From positions 1,364,001 through 1,428,000 of the forward strand of contig NZ_JAIMBW010000001.1 of the NCBI RefSeq assembly GCF_019195455.1: a stretch of 64,000 bases of DNA, in the 5' to 3' direction. This DNA comes from Gymnodinialimonas phycosphaerae. GTDB taxonomy: Bacteria > Pseudomonadota > Alphaproteobacteria > Rhodobacterales > Rhodobacteraceae. The notes below the pieces were generated by a model. The model was not told where the DNA came from. It made no database searches and saw nothing but the letters and a program-made list of their open reading frames with translations. Numbering within the stretch: the first letter of the stretch is position 1; the number at the start of each line of letters is the position of its first letter. Shown here one piece after another: positions 48,764-56,764 of the stretch. The position numbers and the translations under genes were made by a program.

Positions 48764-49096
48764 ATGGATCAGAATACCGCCATCGACGCCTTCGCCGCCC
48801 TGGCCCACCCAACACGTTTGGCTGCGTTCCGTTTGCTTGTCCGCCATGCGCCAGACGGTGTGCCATCGCTGACCCTTGCGGACCACCTTGCCGCAAAACC
48901 CTCGACATTGTCAGGCCATCTGGCGATCCTGAAGCGGGCGGGCCTGGTGACAAGCACCCGGCACCAGCGCGAGATTCGCTATTGCGCCAATCTGGAATCG
49001 ATCAACGCCCTCGTCGGTTTCCTGCTTGCGGATTGTTGTGGCGGCAAGGTCCGCAACTGCGGCGATATCCTGAGCCTTCTTGATCTGGAGGCCTGA
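48764..49096 (+). CDS. arsR: ArsR-family metalloregulator
   Basis: This is a 110-residue winged-helix repressor. The DNA-recognition helix is in KPSTLSGHLAILKRAGL (residues 45-61). It lacks the classic ELCVCDL arsenic site but has C91-C92 and C99 at the C-terminal end (ADCCGGKVRNC). That arrangement of a vicinal pair plus one more Cys resembles the three-coordinate As(III) site described for the Acidithiobacillus-type ArsR. It is divergent from the operon that contains acr3 and precedes the grxB-like gene by 63 bases. Confidence 0.9.
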   Translation: MDQNTAIDAFAALAHPTRLAAFRLLVRHAPDGVPSLTLADHLAAKPSTLSGHLAILKRAGLVTSTRHQREIRYCANLESINALVGFLLADCCGGKVRNCGDILSLLDLEA

Positions 49097-49159
49097 GGTG
49101 ATGTCAAAAGCCCCCACCCCGTCCGGGTCCAGGAATCCCGCCCGCACAGGAGATCTTGT

Positions 49160-49798
49160 GTGAAACTGCTGATGTTTGAACATTGCTCGCTGTGTTTTCG
49201 CGTCCGCATGGCGGCGCGGCTCAAAGACATTCCGCTGGTCGAACAGGTCGTCGAAGACGACGACAGCGCCGTGATGGTCGATCTGGTCGGGCGCCGCGTC
49301 ATCCCGATCCTTGTGCGCGACGACGGGACACCGATGCTCGAAAGTTGGGACATGGTCAATTATATCGATGCCATCGGCACCCCGGTTCTGACCGGTCCCG
49401 AGCGGCCCGAGATCGCGAAAATTGCCGAGCAGTTGTTGGAGGTCACGCCCTACCTGACCATGCCGCGCTATGGGCTTTTGCCCCTGCCCGAGTTTAGGAC
49501 ACGTGCCGCGCGCGATCATTTCCTTGTCCGCAAACGCGACGCTTATCCAGACATGCAAGCCTTGCGCGCCAGGACACGTGACTACCTGTCTCGGCTGATG
49601 CCGATCCTCGATGATCTGGCGGCCAATGTGCAAAGTCCCACGGCGATCAACGGCACCTTGTCACGGGACGATATCCGTATCTTGCCACTGCTGCGGTCCG
49701 TGGCCGTGGTGGAAGGCCTGGAATTTCCGGGCCCGGTAGACGCCTATTTTGCAACAATGATGGCGCAGCTCCAAATCCCGCCCCTCCCCACGGTTTGA
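49160..49798 (+). CDS. grxB: glutaredoxin-2-like GST-fold protein
   Basis: This is a 212-residue protein with an N-terminal thioredoxin-fold domain carrying the redox motif C9-S-L-C12 in FEHCSLCFRVRM, and a C-terminal helical GST domain. Length and plan match E. coli Grx2 (215 residues, CPYC). VIPILVRDDGTPMLESWDMVNYID is the usual glutathione-site region. The GTG start has AGGAG 6 bases upstream. It may reduce protein-glutathione disulfides or serve as electron donor to arsenate reduction; position after arsR fits the latter but no arsC is near. Confidence 0.85.
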   Translation: MKLLMFEHCSLCFRVRMAARLKDIPLVEQVVEDDDSAVMVDLVGRRVIPILVRDDGTPMLESWDMVNYIDAIGTPVLTGPERPEIAKIAEQLLEVTPYLTMPRYGLLPLPEFRTRAARDHFLVRKRDAYPDMQALRARTRDYLSRLMPILDDLAANVQSPTAINGTLSRDDIRILPLLRSVAVVEGLEFPGPVDAYFATMMAQLQIPPLPTV

Positions 49799-49952
49799 AC
49801 GCCGCGCGCCCGCAGGCACTCCAGACCCGTCAGCCAGATGCGCCAATCACGACCAAGATCTTCTTTGCGGCATCGGACGCGCGTTGAGCCACAACGTGCA
49901 CCTCAACGACAACACGGCCATCTGCAAGGCGATCACAAACAGGTGCCCCCGG

Positions 49953-49992
49953 ACAATCCGCGCGCGACGGAAACAATCCGCGCGCGATGGAA
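49953..49992. repeat. 20-base tandem duplication beside tRNA-Thr
   Basis: The unit ACAATCCGCGCGCGACGGAA is present twice in tandem (49953-49972 and 49973-49992) with one C/T difference. It lies in the 234-base gap between the grxB-like gene and the tRNA gene. No gene could be supported in that gap. Confidence 0.7.
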
Positions 49993-50032
49993 CCAGTGCT
50001 CACCAGAAACCGCTGCAAGCATTGCAGCGTAA

Positions 50033-50108
50033 TGGTGCCCCCACACGGACTCGAACCGCGGACCTACTGATTACAAATCAGTTGCTCTACCAGCTGAGCT
50101 ATAGGGGC
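50033..50108 (-). tRNA. tRNA-Thr (anticodon UGU)
   Basis: This is a 76-base minus-strand gene that folds as a full cloverleaf. The acceptor stem GCCCCTA pairs with TGGGGGC (one G-T pair) and the CCA end is encoded. The D-arm contains AGCTCAGCTGGTAGAGC. The anticodon stem ACTGA/TCAGT encloses the loop TTTGTAA with anticodon TGT, which reads ACA and related threonine codons. The T-arm contains GGTTCGAGTCC. No integrase or att repeat was found beside it. Confidence 0.96.
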
Positions 50109-50270
50109 ACACCGGCGCGAACCGCGCCTTGTGCGCGCTATAGCAAGATTTGGTGGCGGCGGGCAACGGGGAAAACGACGGGCGCGTTCAGGCGCGGGAC
50201 AACGGCAATTGCACCCGGTTGCGCCTCCGGTATAGGGTACAGAAAAACCGCTCAGGGCAGAAAACAGGCC

Positions 50271-51146
50271 ATGCAGGTTGTCTATCATCTTGGCGCACCC
50301 TGCACCGACGCAGATCAACTGATCATGTCGCTGCTGAAAAACCGCCTGCGTCTGGCGCAGGCAGGTATTTTCGTGCCAACGCCGGGGCGCTACCGCTCGG
50401 TCATTCGCGACACGGCCCGCGCGCTCAAGGGGCGTCCGGCGGGCGAGGATGTGCAAGACGCGCTTCTGGATGCCATTGTCGATGACGCCGAGGTCGACCG
50501 GCTTGTCCTGTCGGACCCGCGTTTCGTGTGCATCAATCGCCTTGTCGTCCAAGGCGCACAGATCTGGCCGATGATCGAGCGTGCCGCCACCGGCCTGCGG
50601 GCGCTGTTTCCGCAGTCGCAGGTGGAATTCTTCATCGGCATGCGCGACCCCGCCACGCTGATCCCGGCCCTCTTCAAGGCCTCTCGCTTCTCGGATTTCC
50701 GCGAGTTCACCGAGAACATGCAGCCCCACGCCGTCGCCTGGTCCGAGATGCTGCGCCGCCTGCAACTGGCCCACCCCGACTGCCGCATCACCGTGTGGTG
50801 CAATGAGGATACGCCCCTGTTGTGGGGCGAGATCCTGCGCGAATTGGCGGGCGTTGGCCCCACGGCGGATCTGGACGGGGCCGATGACCTTGCCGCCTCG
50901 ATCATGGAGGACGAGGGCTATCGGCGCATGCGCGTCTGGCTCGATGACAACCCGCCTGAAACCGAAACCCAGCGCCGCCGCGTGCTTGCCGCCTTCCTGG
51001 AGCGCTACGCCAAGGAAGACGAGATCGAAGAGACGCTAAACCTGCCGGGCTGGACGGAAGAGCTGATGGACGAGATGTCCCAAAGCTATGACGAGGATAT
51101 GGACGTGATCGCCCGTATCCCCGGCGTGACGTTGCTGACACCATAA
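50271..51146 (+). CDS. protein of unknown function with degenerate sulfotransferase-like N-terminus
   Basis: This is a 291-residue acidic, soluble protein. The start MQVVYHLGAPCTDADQL resembles the HIGAHKTGTT opening of bacterial sulfotransferases, but the PAPS-binding KTGTT is replaced by CTDAD, so that activity is unlikely. The next part (LLKNRLRLAQAGIFVPTPGRYR) also follows that fold, and VEFFIGMRDPATLIPALF near residue 125 resembles the RDP segment. It thus looks like a sulfotransferase-fold protein that has lost its cofactor site. It is monocistronic, between tRNA-Thr and GapR. No function is proposed. Confidence 0.7.
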   Translation: MQVVYHLGAPCTDADQLIMSLLKNRLRLAQAGIFVPTPGRYRSVIRDTARALKGRPAGEDVQDALLDAIVDDAEVDRLVLSDPRFVCINRLVVQGAQIWPMIERAATGLRALFPQSQVEFFIGMRDPATLIPALFKASRFSDFREFTENMQPHAVAWSEMLRRLQLAHPDCRITVWCNEDTPLLWGEILRELAGVGPTADLDGADDLAASIMEDEGYRRMRVWLDDNPPETETQRRRVLAAFLERYAKEDEIEETLNLPGWTEELMDEMSQSYDEDMDVIARIPGVTLLTP

Positions 51147-51173
51147 CCACGCGCAAGGCCGTATCGGTGCACC

Positions 51174-51189
51174 CCGGGCCAAGGCCCGG
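51174..51189. terminator. short GC hairpin between convergent genes
   Basis: CCGGGCC-AA-GGCCCGG has perfect 7-base arms and a 2-base loop and lies 27 bases after the unknown gene's stop, before the convergent gapR gene. There is no T-run. It could end transcription from either side weakly or be a common intergenic repeat. Confidence 0.4.
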
Positions 51190-51265
51190 TCTACCGGCGC
51201 CCGGCCCGCAGCGCTTTGGTGCCCTGGCAGGAATGTCCCGGTTCTCCCCCCATGGCACCCCTGCC

Positions 51266-51538
51266 TCAGCTCATGCCAAGCGCTTCCTTGTACATCTCCA
51301 ACACCGCCTCTTCCTCGGCGATGTCGTCGGGCTCGCGCTTGCGCAGGGCGATGACCTTGCGGATCACCTTGGTGTCGTAGCCGCGCGCTTTCGCCTCGGC
51401 CATGACCTCTTTCTGCTGTTCGGCAAGGTCCTTTTTCTCGGCGTCCAACCGCTCCATCCGCTCGATGAACTGGCGCAGCTCGTCGGCGGTCACGCGGTAG
51501 CTGTCGGGGCGGGCGTCAGCGTTTTGATTGTCATCCAT
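51266..51538 (-). CDS. gapR: GapR-type DUF2312 DNA-binding protein
   Basis: This is a 90-residue, coiled-coil-rich protein with the family core ELRQFIERMERLDAEKKDLAEQQKEVMAEAKARGYDTKVIRKVIALRK. Members such as Caulobacter GapR bind overtwisted AT-rich DNA ahead of replication and transcription and stimulate topoisomerases. The C-terminal half holds the DNA-contacting Lys/Arg residues (KVIRKVIALRKRE). It is encoded alone; 217 bases separate it from the next divergent gene. Confidence 0.93.
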   Translation of the reverse strand: MDDNQNADARPDSYRVTADELRQFIERMERLDAEKKDLAEQQKEVMAEAKARGYDTKVIRKVIALRKREPDDIAEEEAVLEMYKEALGMS

Positions 51539-51755
51539 CGGGGGCCTCGTCTGGTTGGAGGGTTCACGTTGCCCCCTCCGTAGCCGTGCCGCGCGCGCCC
51601 TGCAAGGCTTGGCGATAGCGCGGCGCGCTCCCTGCCCACGGGCCGGGACACGCCACGCGTGAAGCGTTGAATTCCTGGGTCTCGAAAGAGGATTTGGGAT
51701 TCAATCCAGCGCGATCGTCGCGTAGGGTTCCGCCGAACAACGAGAGGGCACAGGC

Positions 51756-51971
51756 ATGGATTGGTTGGTCATAGGCGGCAGCGCGATGACGGTCGCGGGT
51801 CTCGGCTTGCTGGGATATTGCATCTATGAAGCCTTCGCCGCCAAACGCGCAAACCTTGAGGATGAAGCCATGCGCGCACGCCTGCAGAAGGTTGTGGCGA
51901 TCAACATGGGCGCGTTGTTCCTGTCGGTCCTGGGCCTGATGTGCGTGGTTCTGGGCGTCTTCCTCGGCTGA
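51756..51971 (+). CDS. small two-helix membrane protein
   Basis: This is a 71-residue product with hydrophobic helices at about residues 3-26 and 49-70 joined by a charged linker (AFAAKRANLEDEAMRARLQK). A purine-rich stretch (ACGAGAGGGCACAGGC) lies upstream of the ATG. No known domain; similar small proteins are common in this group of bacteria. It lies 87 bases before the gamma-glutamyltranspeptidase gene. Confidence 0.65.
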   Translation: MDWLVIGGSAMTVAGLGLLGYCIYEAFAAKRANLEDEAMRARLQKVVAINMGALFLSVLGLMCVVLGVFLG

Positions 51972-52058
51972 TCCTCGCCAATAGCGCGGCGGGGGCTTTA
52001 CTTTGGCTGCCGTTGCGTCACCCAATGGGGTCTGTGCTCATTGCCCGGAGATTGCCCC

Positions 52059-53846
52059 ATGCGCCCGACCCTGCCCCTGATTCTCGTCGCGATTGCCTTT
52101 GCAACACCCGCATTGACGCAACAGGCCGCCGATACGGTCGCGCCGGAAACAGGAACACAAACAGTCCCTTACGCCTTGTCCGATCGTGCCAGCGCCGCCA
52201 TGGCCGCCCGCGATGCCGGCGATCCGGTGGTGGCCCAGGATTGGATGGTCGTGGCCGCCAATCCGCTGGCGGTAGAGGCCGGGGCCGATGTTCTGGCCGC
52301 CGGGGGCACGGCCGCAGACGCCATGGTCGCGGTGCAAGCCGTGCTTGGATTGGTGGAGCCGCAAAGCTCTGGCCTCGGCGGGGGCGCCTTCCTGGTGTGG
52401 TATGACGCGCAAAACGGCGCGCTGACCACGTTGGACGGCCGCGAAACCGCACCGCTCGCCGCCACACCGCGCCTGTTTCAGACCGAAGATGGCGAGCCAA
52501 TGGGCTTTTGGGACGCCGTTGTCGGCGGCCTCTCCGTGGGCACGCCGGGCACGCCCGCGTTGATGGAAGACGCCCACCGCCGCTGGGGCCGCGCCAATTG
52601 GGGCGCGCTTCTGGACCCCGCTATCACTTTGGCAGAGGGCGGCTTTCAGGTCTCGCCCCGCATGGCGGCCTCCATCGCTGGCGACGCGGAGCGGCTGTCC
52701 ACCTTCCCCGCTACCGCCGCCTATTTCCTGCCCGGCGGCGTGCCGCTGGCCGAGGGATCAACCCTGATGAACCCCGCCTACGCCGCCACCCTGCGCGCCA
52801 TGCAGGCCGACGGCGCCGATGCCATCTACGAGGGTGAAATCGCCGAGGGGATCATCGACACCGTGCGCCACGCCGAGGGTAATCCCGGCGTGCTATCGAT
52901 GCGCGATCTTGCGGTCTACGAGGTGATCGAGCGCCCCGCCGTCTGCGCAGAATACAGCGACATGGACGTCTGCGGCATGGGCCCACCTTCGTCGGGTGCG
53001 CTGACCGTGGGGCAAATCCTCGGCATGGCCTCCGCCTATGACCTTGGCGGCCCCGACGACCTCAACGCCTGGCGCATCATCGGCGATGCCTCGCGCCTCG
53101 CCTTCGCTGACCGGGGCCGCTACATGGCCGACAGCGACTATGTGCCGATGCCGACCGAAGGCCTTGTGGACCCGGCCTACCTGGCCGAGCGTGCCGCCCT
53201 TCTGGACACCGACATGGCCTTGGAAGACATCGCGCCCGGCACGCCGACATGGGACCACGCGCAACTTTGGGCTGACGACCAAAGCCTTGAATTTCCAAGC
53301 ACATCCCACATCTCGATCGTCGATAGCTACGGCAACGTCCTGTCGATGACCACCACGATCGAGAACGGCTTTGGCTCGCGCCTGATGACCCCGGGGGGCT
53401 TCCTGCTCAACAATGAACTCACCGATTTCAGCTTCCGCACCCACGCCGACGGTGTGCCCATCGCCAACCGGCTCGAACCCGGCAAACGCCCCCGCTCCTC
53501 CATGTCGCCCACCATCGTGATGCGTGACGGTGAACCGATCCTCGCCATCGGCTCGCCCGGCGGCTCGCGCATCATCGGCTACGTGGCCACCGCGATCATC
53601 GCGCACTACGATTGGGGCCTCGACATCCAGGACGCCATCGCCCTGCCCCACGCCGTCAATCGCTTCGGCACCTTCGATGTCGAAGAGGGCACCGAGGCGG
53701 AGGCCCTGGCCGAGGGGTTGGAGGCGCTGGGATACGAGGTCAGTATCCGTGGCCTCAACTCGGGCTTGCACGCCATCGCCATAACCGAAGGCGGCCTCCA
53801 GGGCGGGGCAGACCCACGCCGCGAAGGCATCGCGCTTGGACAATAA
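52059..53846 (+). CDS. ggt: gamma-glutamyltranspeptidase
   Basis: This is a 595-residue precursor with a signal peptide (MRPTLPLILVAIAFATPALTQQ). The enzyme self-cleaves before the nucleophile Thr415 in PSTSHISIVDSYGN (E. coli has TTH; here TSH) to give large and small subunits in the periplasm. Other conserved parts are GGTAADAMVA, SSGLGGGAFLVWYD, NNELTDFS and RPRSSMSPTIV. It removes the gamma-glutamyl group from glutathione and related peptides. The ATG at 52059 has GGAG 8 bases upstream and is preferred to an in-frame TTG at 52041. Confidence 0.94.
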   Translation: MRPTLPLILVAIAFATPALTQQAADTVAPETGTQTVPYALSDRASAAMAARDAGDPVVAQDWMVVAANPLAVEAGADVLAAGGTAADAMVAVQAVLGLVEPQSSGLGGGAFLVWYDAQNGALTTLDGRETAPLAATPRLFQTEDGEPMGFWDAVVGGLSVGTPGTPALMEDAHRRWGRANWGALLDPAITLAEGGFQVSPRMAASIAGDAERLSTFPATAAYFLPGGVPLAEGSTLMNPAYAATLRAMQADGADAIYEGEIAEGIIDTVRHAEGNPGVLSMRDLAVYEVIERPAVCAEYSDMDVCGMGPPSSGALTVGQILGMASAYDLGGPDDLNAWRIIGDASRLAFADRGRYMADSDYVPMPTEGLVDPAYLAERAALLDTDMALEDIAPGTPTWDHAQLWADDQSLEFPSTSHISIVDSYGNVLSMTTTIENGFGSRLMTPGGFLLNNELTDFSFRTHADGVPIANRLEPGKRPRSSMSPTIVMRDGEPILAIGSPGGSRIIGYVATAIIAHYDWGLDIQDAIALPHAVNRFGTFDVEEGTEAEALAEGLEALGYEVSIRGLNSGLHAIAITEGGLQGGADPRREGIALGQ

Positions 53847-53875
53847 ACGCCGCGCTGAAAGGCACGTTGGTGCAG

Positions 53876-53968
53876 CCTCCGGCGGGAGTTTTTCTAGCAA
53901 GATGAAGATGGACACGCCCTCGCGGACATCGCCCGCCCTTCATCTTGCCGGAAAACTCCGGGGGTAGG
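53876..53968. repeat. long imperfect inverted repeat downstream of ggt
   Basis: The arm at 53876-53907, containing GGAGTTTTTCTAGCAAGATGAAG, pairs with 53938-53968, containing CTTCATCTTGCCGGAAAACTCC. The arms are ~31 bases with a few mismatches and enclose a ~30-base loop. Sequences with a similar look (CTCCGGCGGGAGTwTTT...GAAGATGAAG) are familiar between genes of this group. It could end ggt transcription or be a family repeat. Confidence 0.6.
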
Positions 53969-54010
53969 CGCTCTTTCCTCGAAAGGGCGCGAAGGGGGCT
54001 GGCCCCCTTC
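53969..54010. repeat. two further hairpins in the ggt downstream region
   Basis: GCGCTCTTTC-CTC-GAAAGGGCGC (53969-53991, one mismatch) is followed at once by GAAGGGGGC-TG-GCCCCCTTC (53991-54010, perfect 9-base arms). Then comes CTCTTATAAGAATAATG. Together with the inverted repeat before them they make a ~135-base stack of three foldable units that fills most of the 207-base gene-free gap. Confidence 0.55.
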
Positions 54011-54053
54011 CTCTTATAAGAATAATGCGGCGCAGCCGCTCTATCTGGTCAGA

Positions 54054-54578
54054 TCAGGGCGCTGGCGGCTTTGCGCGTCCTTCGTCAAACGCCTCCCACC
54101 CTTCGCCGCCGAAGACGTCTATGCCCAGTTGCGCCAGCACGTCGGGGAAGTCGACCATCACGTAGTTGTCGACGATCTTGCCGTCTACGACCTTCCAGAA
54201 ATCCATGTAGCGGATCGTCACCCGCTTGCCCGTGGGCTCAATGCCCATGAAGCGCCCCGAATGCGTCGCCTCCTGCCGCCCGAAGGCCGCCGCCCATTCG
54301 CCCATGTACAGGCGCGCCTCGTCCACGCAGACCTTGTCCGAAAACGCTGCCTGAAACGGTTTCTGCCAATTGTCCTGAAATTCCCGCAGCCCCTCCTTGG
54401 TGCCGCAGCCCCGGTTGCCCATCCAGCGAAAACCCTCGGCGAAGAACTCGCCGATGTCGGTAATCCGGTGGTCATTAAGCCCGTCGACCATGCCCTCGAT
54501 CACCGCGCGGGTGGCCTCGGTCTTCGACATGTCGGTGTCGCGGCTCAGGACCGCTTGCTCGGGACGGCTACCTTTCAT
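54054..54578 (-). CDS. SnoaL/NTF2-like fold protein (polyketide-cyclase type)
   Basis: This is a 174-residue protein of cone-shaped NTF2 fold. RAVIEGMVDGLNDHRITDIGEFFAEGFRWMG and KRVTIRYMDFWKVVDGKIVDNYVMVD are the usual start and end strands of the SnoaL group. It is probably a small-molecule-binding or cyclase/isomerase protein. It begins 1 base after the ABC ATPase stop, so translation is likely coupled. No strong ribosome site is visible; ATG at 54530 is a second possible start. The substrate is unknown. Confidence 0.72.
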   Translation of the reverse strand: MKGSRPEQAVLSRDTDMSKTEATRAVIEGMVDGLNDHRITDIGEFFAEGFRWMGNRGCGTKEGLREFQDNWQKPFQAAFSDKVCVDEARLYMGEWAAAFGRQEATHSGRFMGIEPTGKRVTIRYMDFWKVVDGKIVDNYVMVDFPDVLAQLGIDVFGGEGWEAFDEGRAKPPAP

Positions 54579-54579
54579 G

Positions 54580-55629
54580 TCAGGCGATCCGCGTGCCGGT
54601 TGTCGCGTCGAAAAGGTGCGTGATCCCCTCGGACAAGGCGATGCCCACGGGCTCCCCGATCCTGGCGCGGTAGTCCTTGGCGGCCTTCACCGCCACCATC
54701 GTGCCCCCGGCACGGACCGTGACCATGGTGGCATCCCCCAGCAGCTCCATCGAGTAGACGGACGCGTTGATCGCGCCTTGCCCCGCCTCTGTCACACTGG
54801 CGTCCTCGGCCCGGAACCCCAGCGTCACCTTTCCGTTCGCCCCCGACAGGCCGGGGACAGACACGCGGTCGCCCTTGAAGGTTCCCTCGGTGATCTCGCC
54901 CTCCATCAGGTTCATCGCCGGGCTGCCGATGAAGCCCGCCACAAAGGTATTGGCGGGGTTGTCGTAGATATCCGTCGGCGTGCCCACCTGCTGGACCACG
55001 CCCGCTTTCATCACCACGACACGGTCAGCCAGCGTCATCGCCTCGATCTGGTCGTGGGTCACATAGATCGTCGTCACCTTCAATTCGTGGCTCAGGTTCT
55101 TGATCTGCGCCCGCGTGCTGACGCGCAGCTTGGCGTCGAGGTTGGAAAGCGGCTCGTCCATCAGGAAGACCTGCGGCTCGCGCACGATGGCGCGGGCGAG
55201 CGCCACGCGCTGGCGCTGACCGCCGGACAGAGCGGCGGGCTTGCGGTGCATGAAGTCTTCCAGTTCCACCATGGCGGCGGCGCGGGCGACACGCTCTTCG
55301 TGTTCGGCCTCGGGGACTTTGCGGACCTTCAGGGGAAAGCGGATGTTCTCCCACACCGTCATATTGGGGTAGAGGCCGTAGCTCTGGAACACCATCGCCA
55401 CGTCGCGGTCCTTTGGATCAAGGCTCGTGACCTCGCGGTCCCCAATCCAGATCTCACCGCCGCTGGGGTCCTCCAGCCCGGCGATCATCCGCATCGTCGT
55501 GGTCTTGCCACAGCCCGAAGGCCCCAGCAGCACAAGGAACTCCTGATCCTCGATATCGAGGTGAAAATCATCCACACCCACGAAGTTGCCCCAGCGTTTG
55601 GAGACGTGGTCAAGCCGGATCTGTGCCAT
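54580..55629 (-). CDS. orphan sugar-type ABC ATPase (UgpC/MsmK type)
   Basis: This is a 349-residue ATPase: Walker A GPSGCGKTTTMR (~38), signature LSGGQRQRVALARA (~135), Walker B VFLMDEPLSNLDA, H-loop THDQIEAMT and a C-terminal TOBE domain (LGFRAEDASV). It is complete, but no permease or binding-protein gene lies beside it; the neighbours are two SnoaL-fold genes. It may energise permeases encoded elsewhere. It is clearly different from the ATPase at 29.0-30.1 kb. Confidence 0.9.
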   Translation of the reverse strand: MAQIRLDHVSKRWGNFVGVDDFHLDIEDQEFLVLLGPSGCGKTTTMRMIAGLEDPSGGEIWIGDREVTSLDPKDRDVAMVFQSYGLYPNMTVWENIRFPLKVRKVPEAEHEERVARAAAMVELEDFMHRKPAALSGGQRQRVALARAIVREPQVFLMDEPLSNLDAKLRVSTRAQIKNLSHELKVTTIYVTHDQIEAMTLADRVVVMKAGVVQQVGTPTDIYDNPANTFVAGFIGSPAMNLMEGEITEGTFKGDRVSVPGLSGANGKVTLGFRAEDASVTEAGQGAINASVYSMELLGDATMVTVRAGGTMVAVKAAKDYRARIGEPVGIALSEGITHLFDATTGTRIA

Positions 55630-55730
55630 GTGATGTGCCCTTCGCGCGGTCGATTCATCTGCATCTAGACAGCCGCTGACAACTGACGCAAGGTTTTTGC
55701 ATAGGATTGCAAAAACAGGCGAGACGCGCG

Positions 55731-56756
55731 ATGCGGGATTTGGTTCAGGACAAGGCACGGATGTGGGGGCATTTGTCAGCGCTTGCAGGCGGGGGGAAGG
55801 TCGCGACCCACTTCGCCCCAGACGCCGTTGCCGAGATCGCGCATCCCTATGGCACATCGACCGGGCCGGCGCTTGCGCGCTTCTACGCCGATCTGCACCG
55901 CGCCCTACCCGATGCCGAGTGGCGGCCCGAGATCTTCATCGCCGGACACAACCACCCCGACACGCGCACCGACGCACCGCGCTTTTCGCCCCTCGTGGGC
56001 TCTTTCGGCCATTGGCAGGGCACGTTCACAGAGCCGTTGCAGGGGATCGCCCCCACGGGCGGGGTCGTGCATCTGCGGATCTGCGAGGTGCATCACCTCA
56101 ACGACGCGGGCCAGATCGCGCGGGCGTGGATCTTGCCGGATTTCCTGGACCTGATGGACCAGGCGGGCCAGTTTCCCCTGCCCCCGATGCGCGGGGCCCG
56201 CGGCATGTGGCCCGGTCCCAAGGGTGGCGGCGGTGTGCGGATGGGTGCGGTTGATGAGGCAGGCGGCAATGCCGCCATGGCGGCGGTGCTGGACATGCAC
56301 AACGCGCTCAATACCCACGTGGGCGCGGACGTCAGCGGCTTGACCATGGCCCATTGGGACCCGAATTTCATGTATTACGCGGCCGCAGGCATCGGCATAT
56401 GTCGTGGCGTGGACGGCTTTCGCCGCCACCACCAGATCCCGTTCCGAAAGGCCGTGCCGGACCGCCACTCCAAGGGCCACTTCGTGCGCATCGCAGATGG
56501 CCAATTTGCCCTGACCGGGGGGCGGCTTTATGCCACCCAGACCGGGCCCTACCTAGGAATGCCCGCCACCGGACGTCAGGTCTGGATGGATGTCATGGAT
56601 TTCTACCATTTCGACGCCCGTTCCGACGCCCGTTCCGACGGGGCGGGACTCATTACCGAGAACTGGCTGCCTTTCGACATCCCCCTCATGGCCCATAAAA
56701 TGGGTGTTGAACTGCTTGGCGCGCGCGCAATTCCCGGCGCAATCGGTGCAGGATGA
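55731..56756 (+). CDS. tandem SnoaL/NTF2-like domain protein
   Basis: This is a 341-residue protein with two NTF2-like regions (about residues 10-150 and 185-315). First-domain features are APDAVAEIAHPYGTSTGPALARFYADLHRALPDAEWRP and RICEVHHLNDAGQIARAWILPDFLDLMDQ. The second ends ATGRQVWMDVMDFYHFDARSD. It has a 12-base tandem duplication in the coding sequence (56613-56636) giving DARSDARSDG. The ATG at 55731 is used; a TTG at 55707 is in frame. It is divergent from the ABC ATPase and SnoaL pair and probably belongs with them. No enzyme activity is known. Confidence 0.7.
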   Translation: MRDLVQDKARMWGHLSALAGGGKVATHFAPDAVAEIAHPYGTSTGPALARFYADLHRALPDAEWRPEIFIAGHNHPDTRTDAPRFSPLVGSFGHWQGTFTEPLQGIAPTGGVVHLRICEVHHLNDAGQIARAWILPDFLDLMDQAGQFPLPPMRGARGMWPGPKGGGGVRMGAVDEAGGNAAMAAVLDMHNALNTHVGADVSGLTMAHWDPNFMYYAAAGIGICRGVDGFRRHHQIPFRKAVPDRHSKGHFVRIADGQFALTGGRLYATQTGPYLGMPATGRQVWMDVMDFYHFDARSDARSDGAGLITENWLPFDIPLMAHKMGVELLGARAIPGAIGAG

Positions 56757-56764
56757 CGTGCCCA

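Noticed and set aside
49830..50018. 62-codon minus-strand open frame before tRNA-Thr
   Set aside because: It covers the tandem repeat, has no family signature and no ribosome site.
49799..50032. Genomic-island attachment site beside tRNA-Thr
   Set aside because: No integrase and no second copy of the tRNA 3' end were found in the window.
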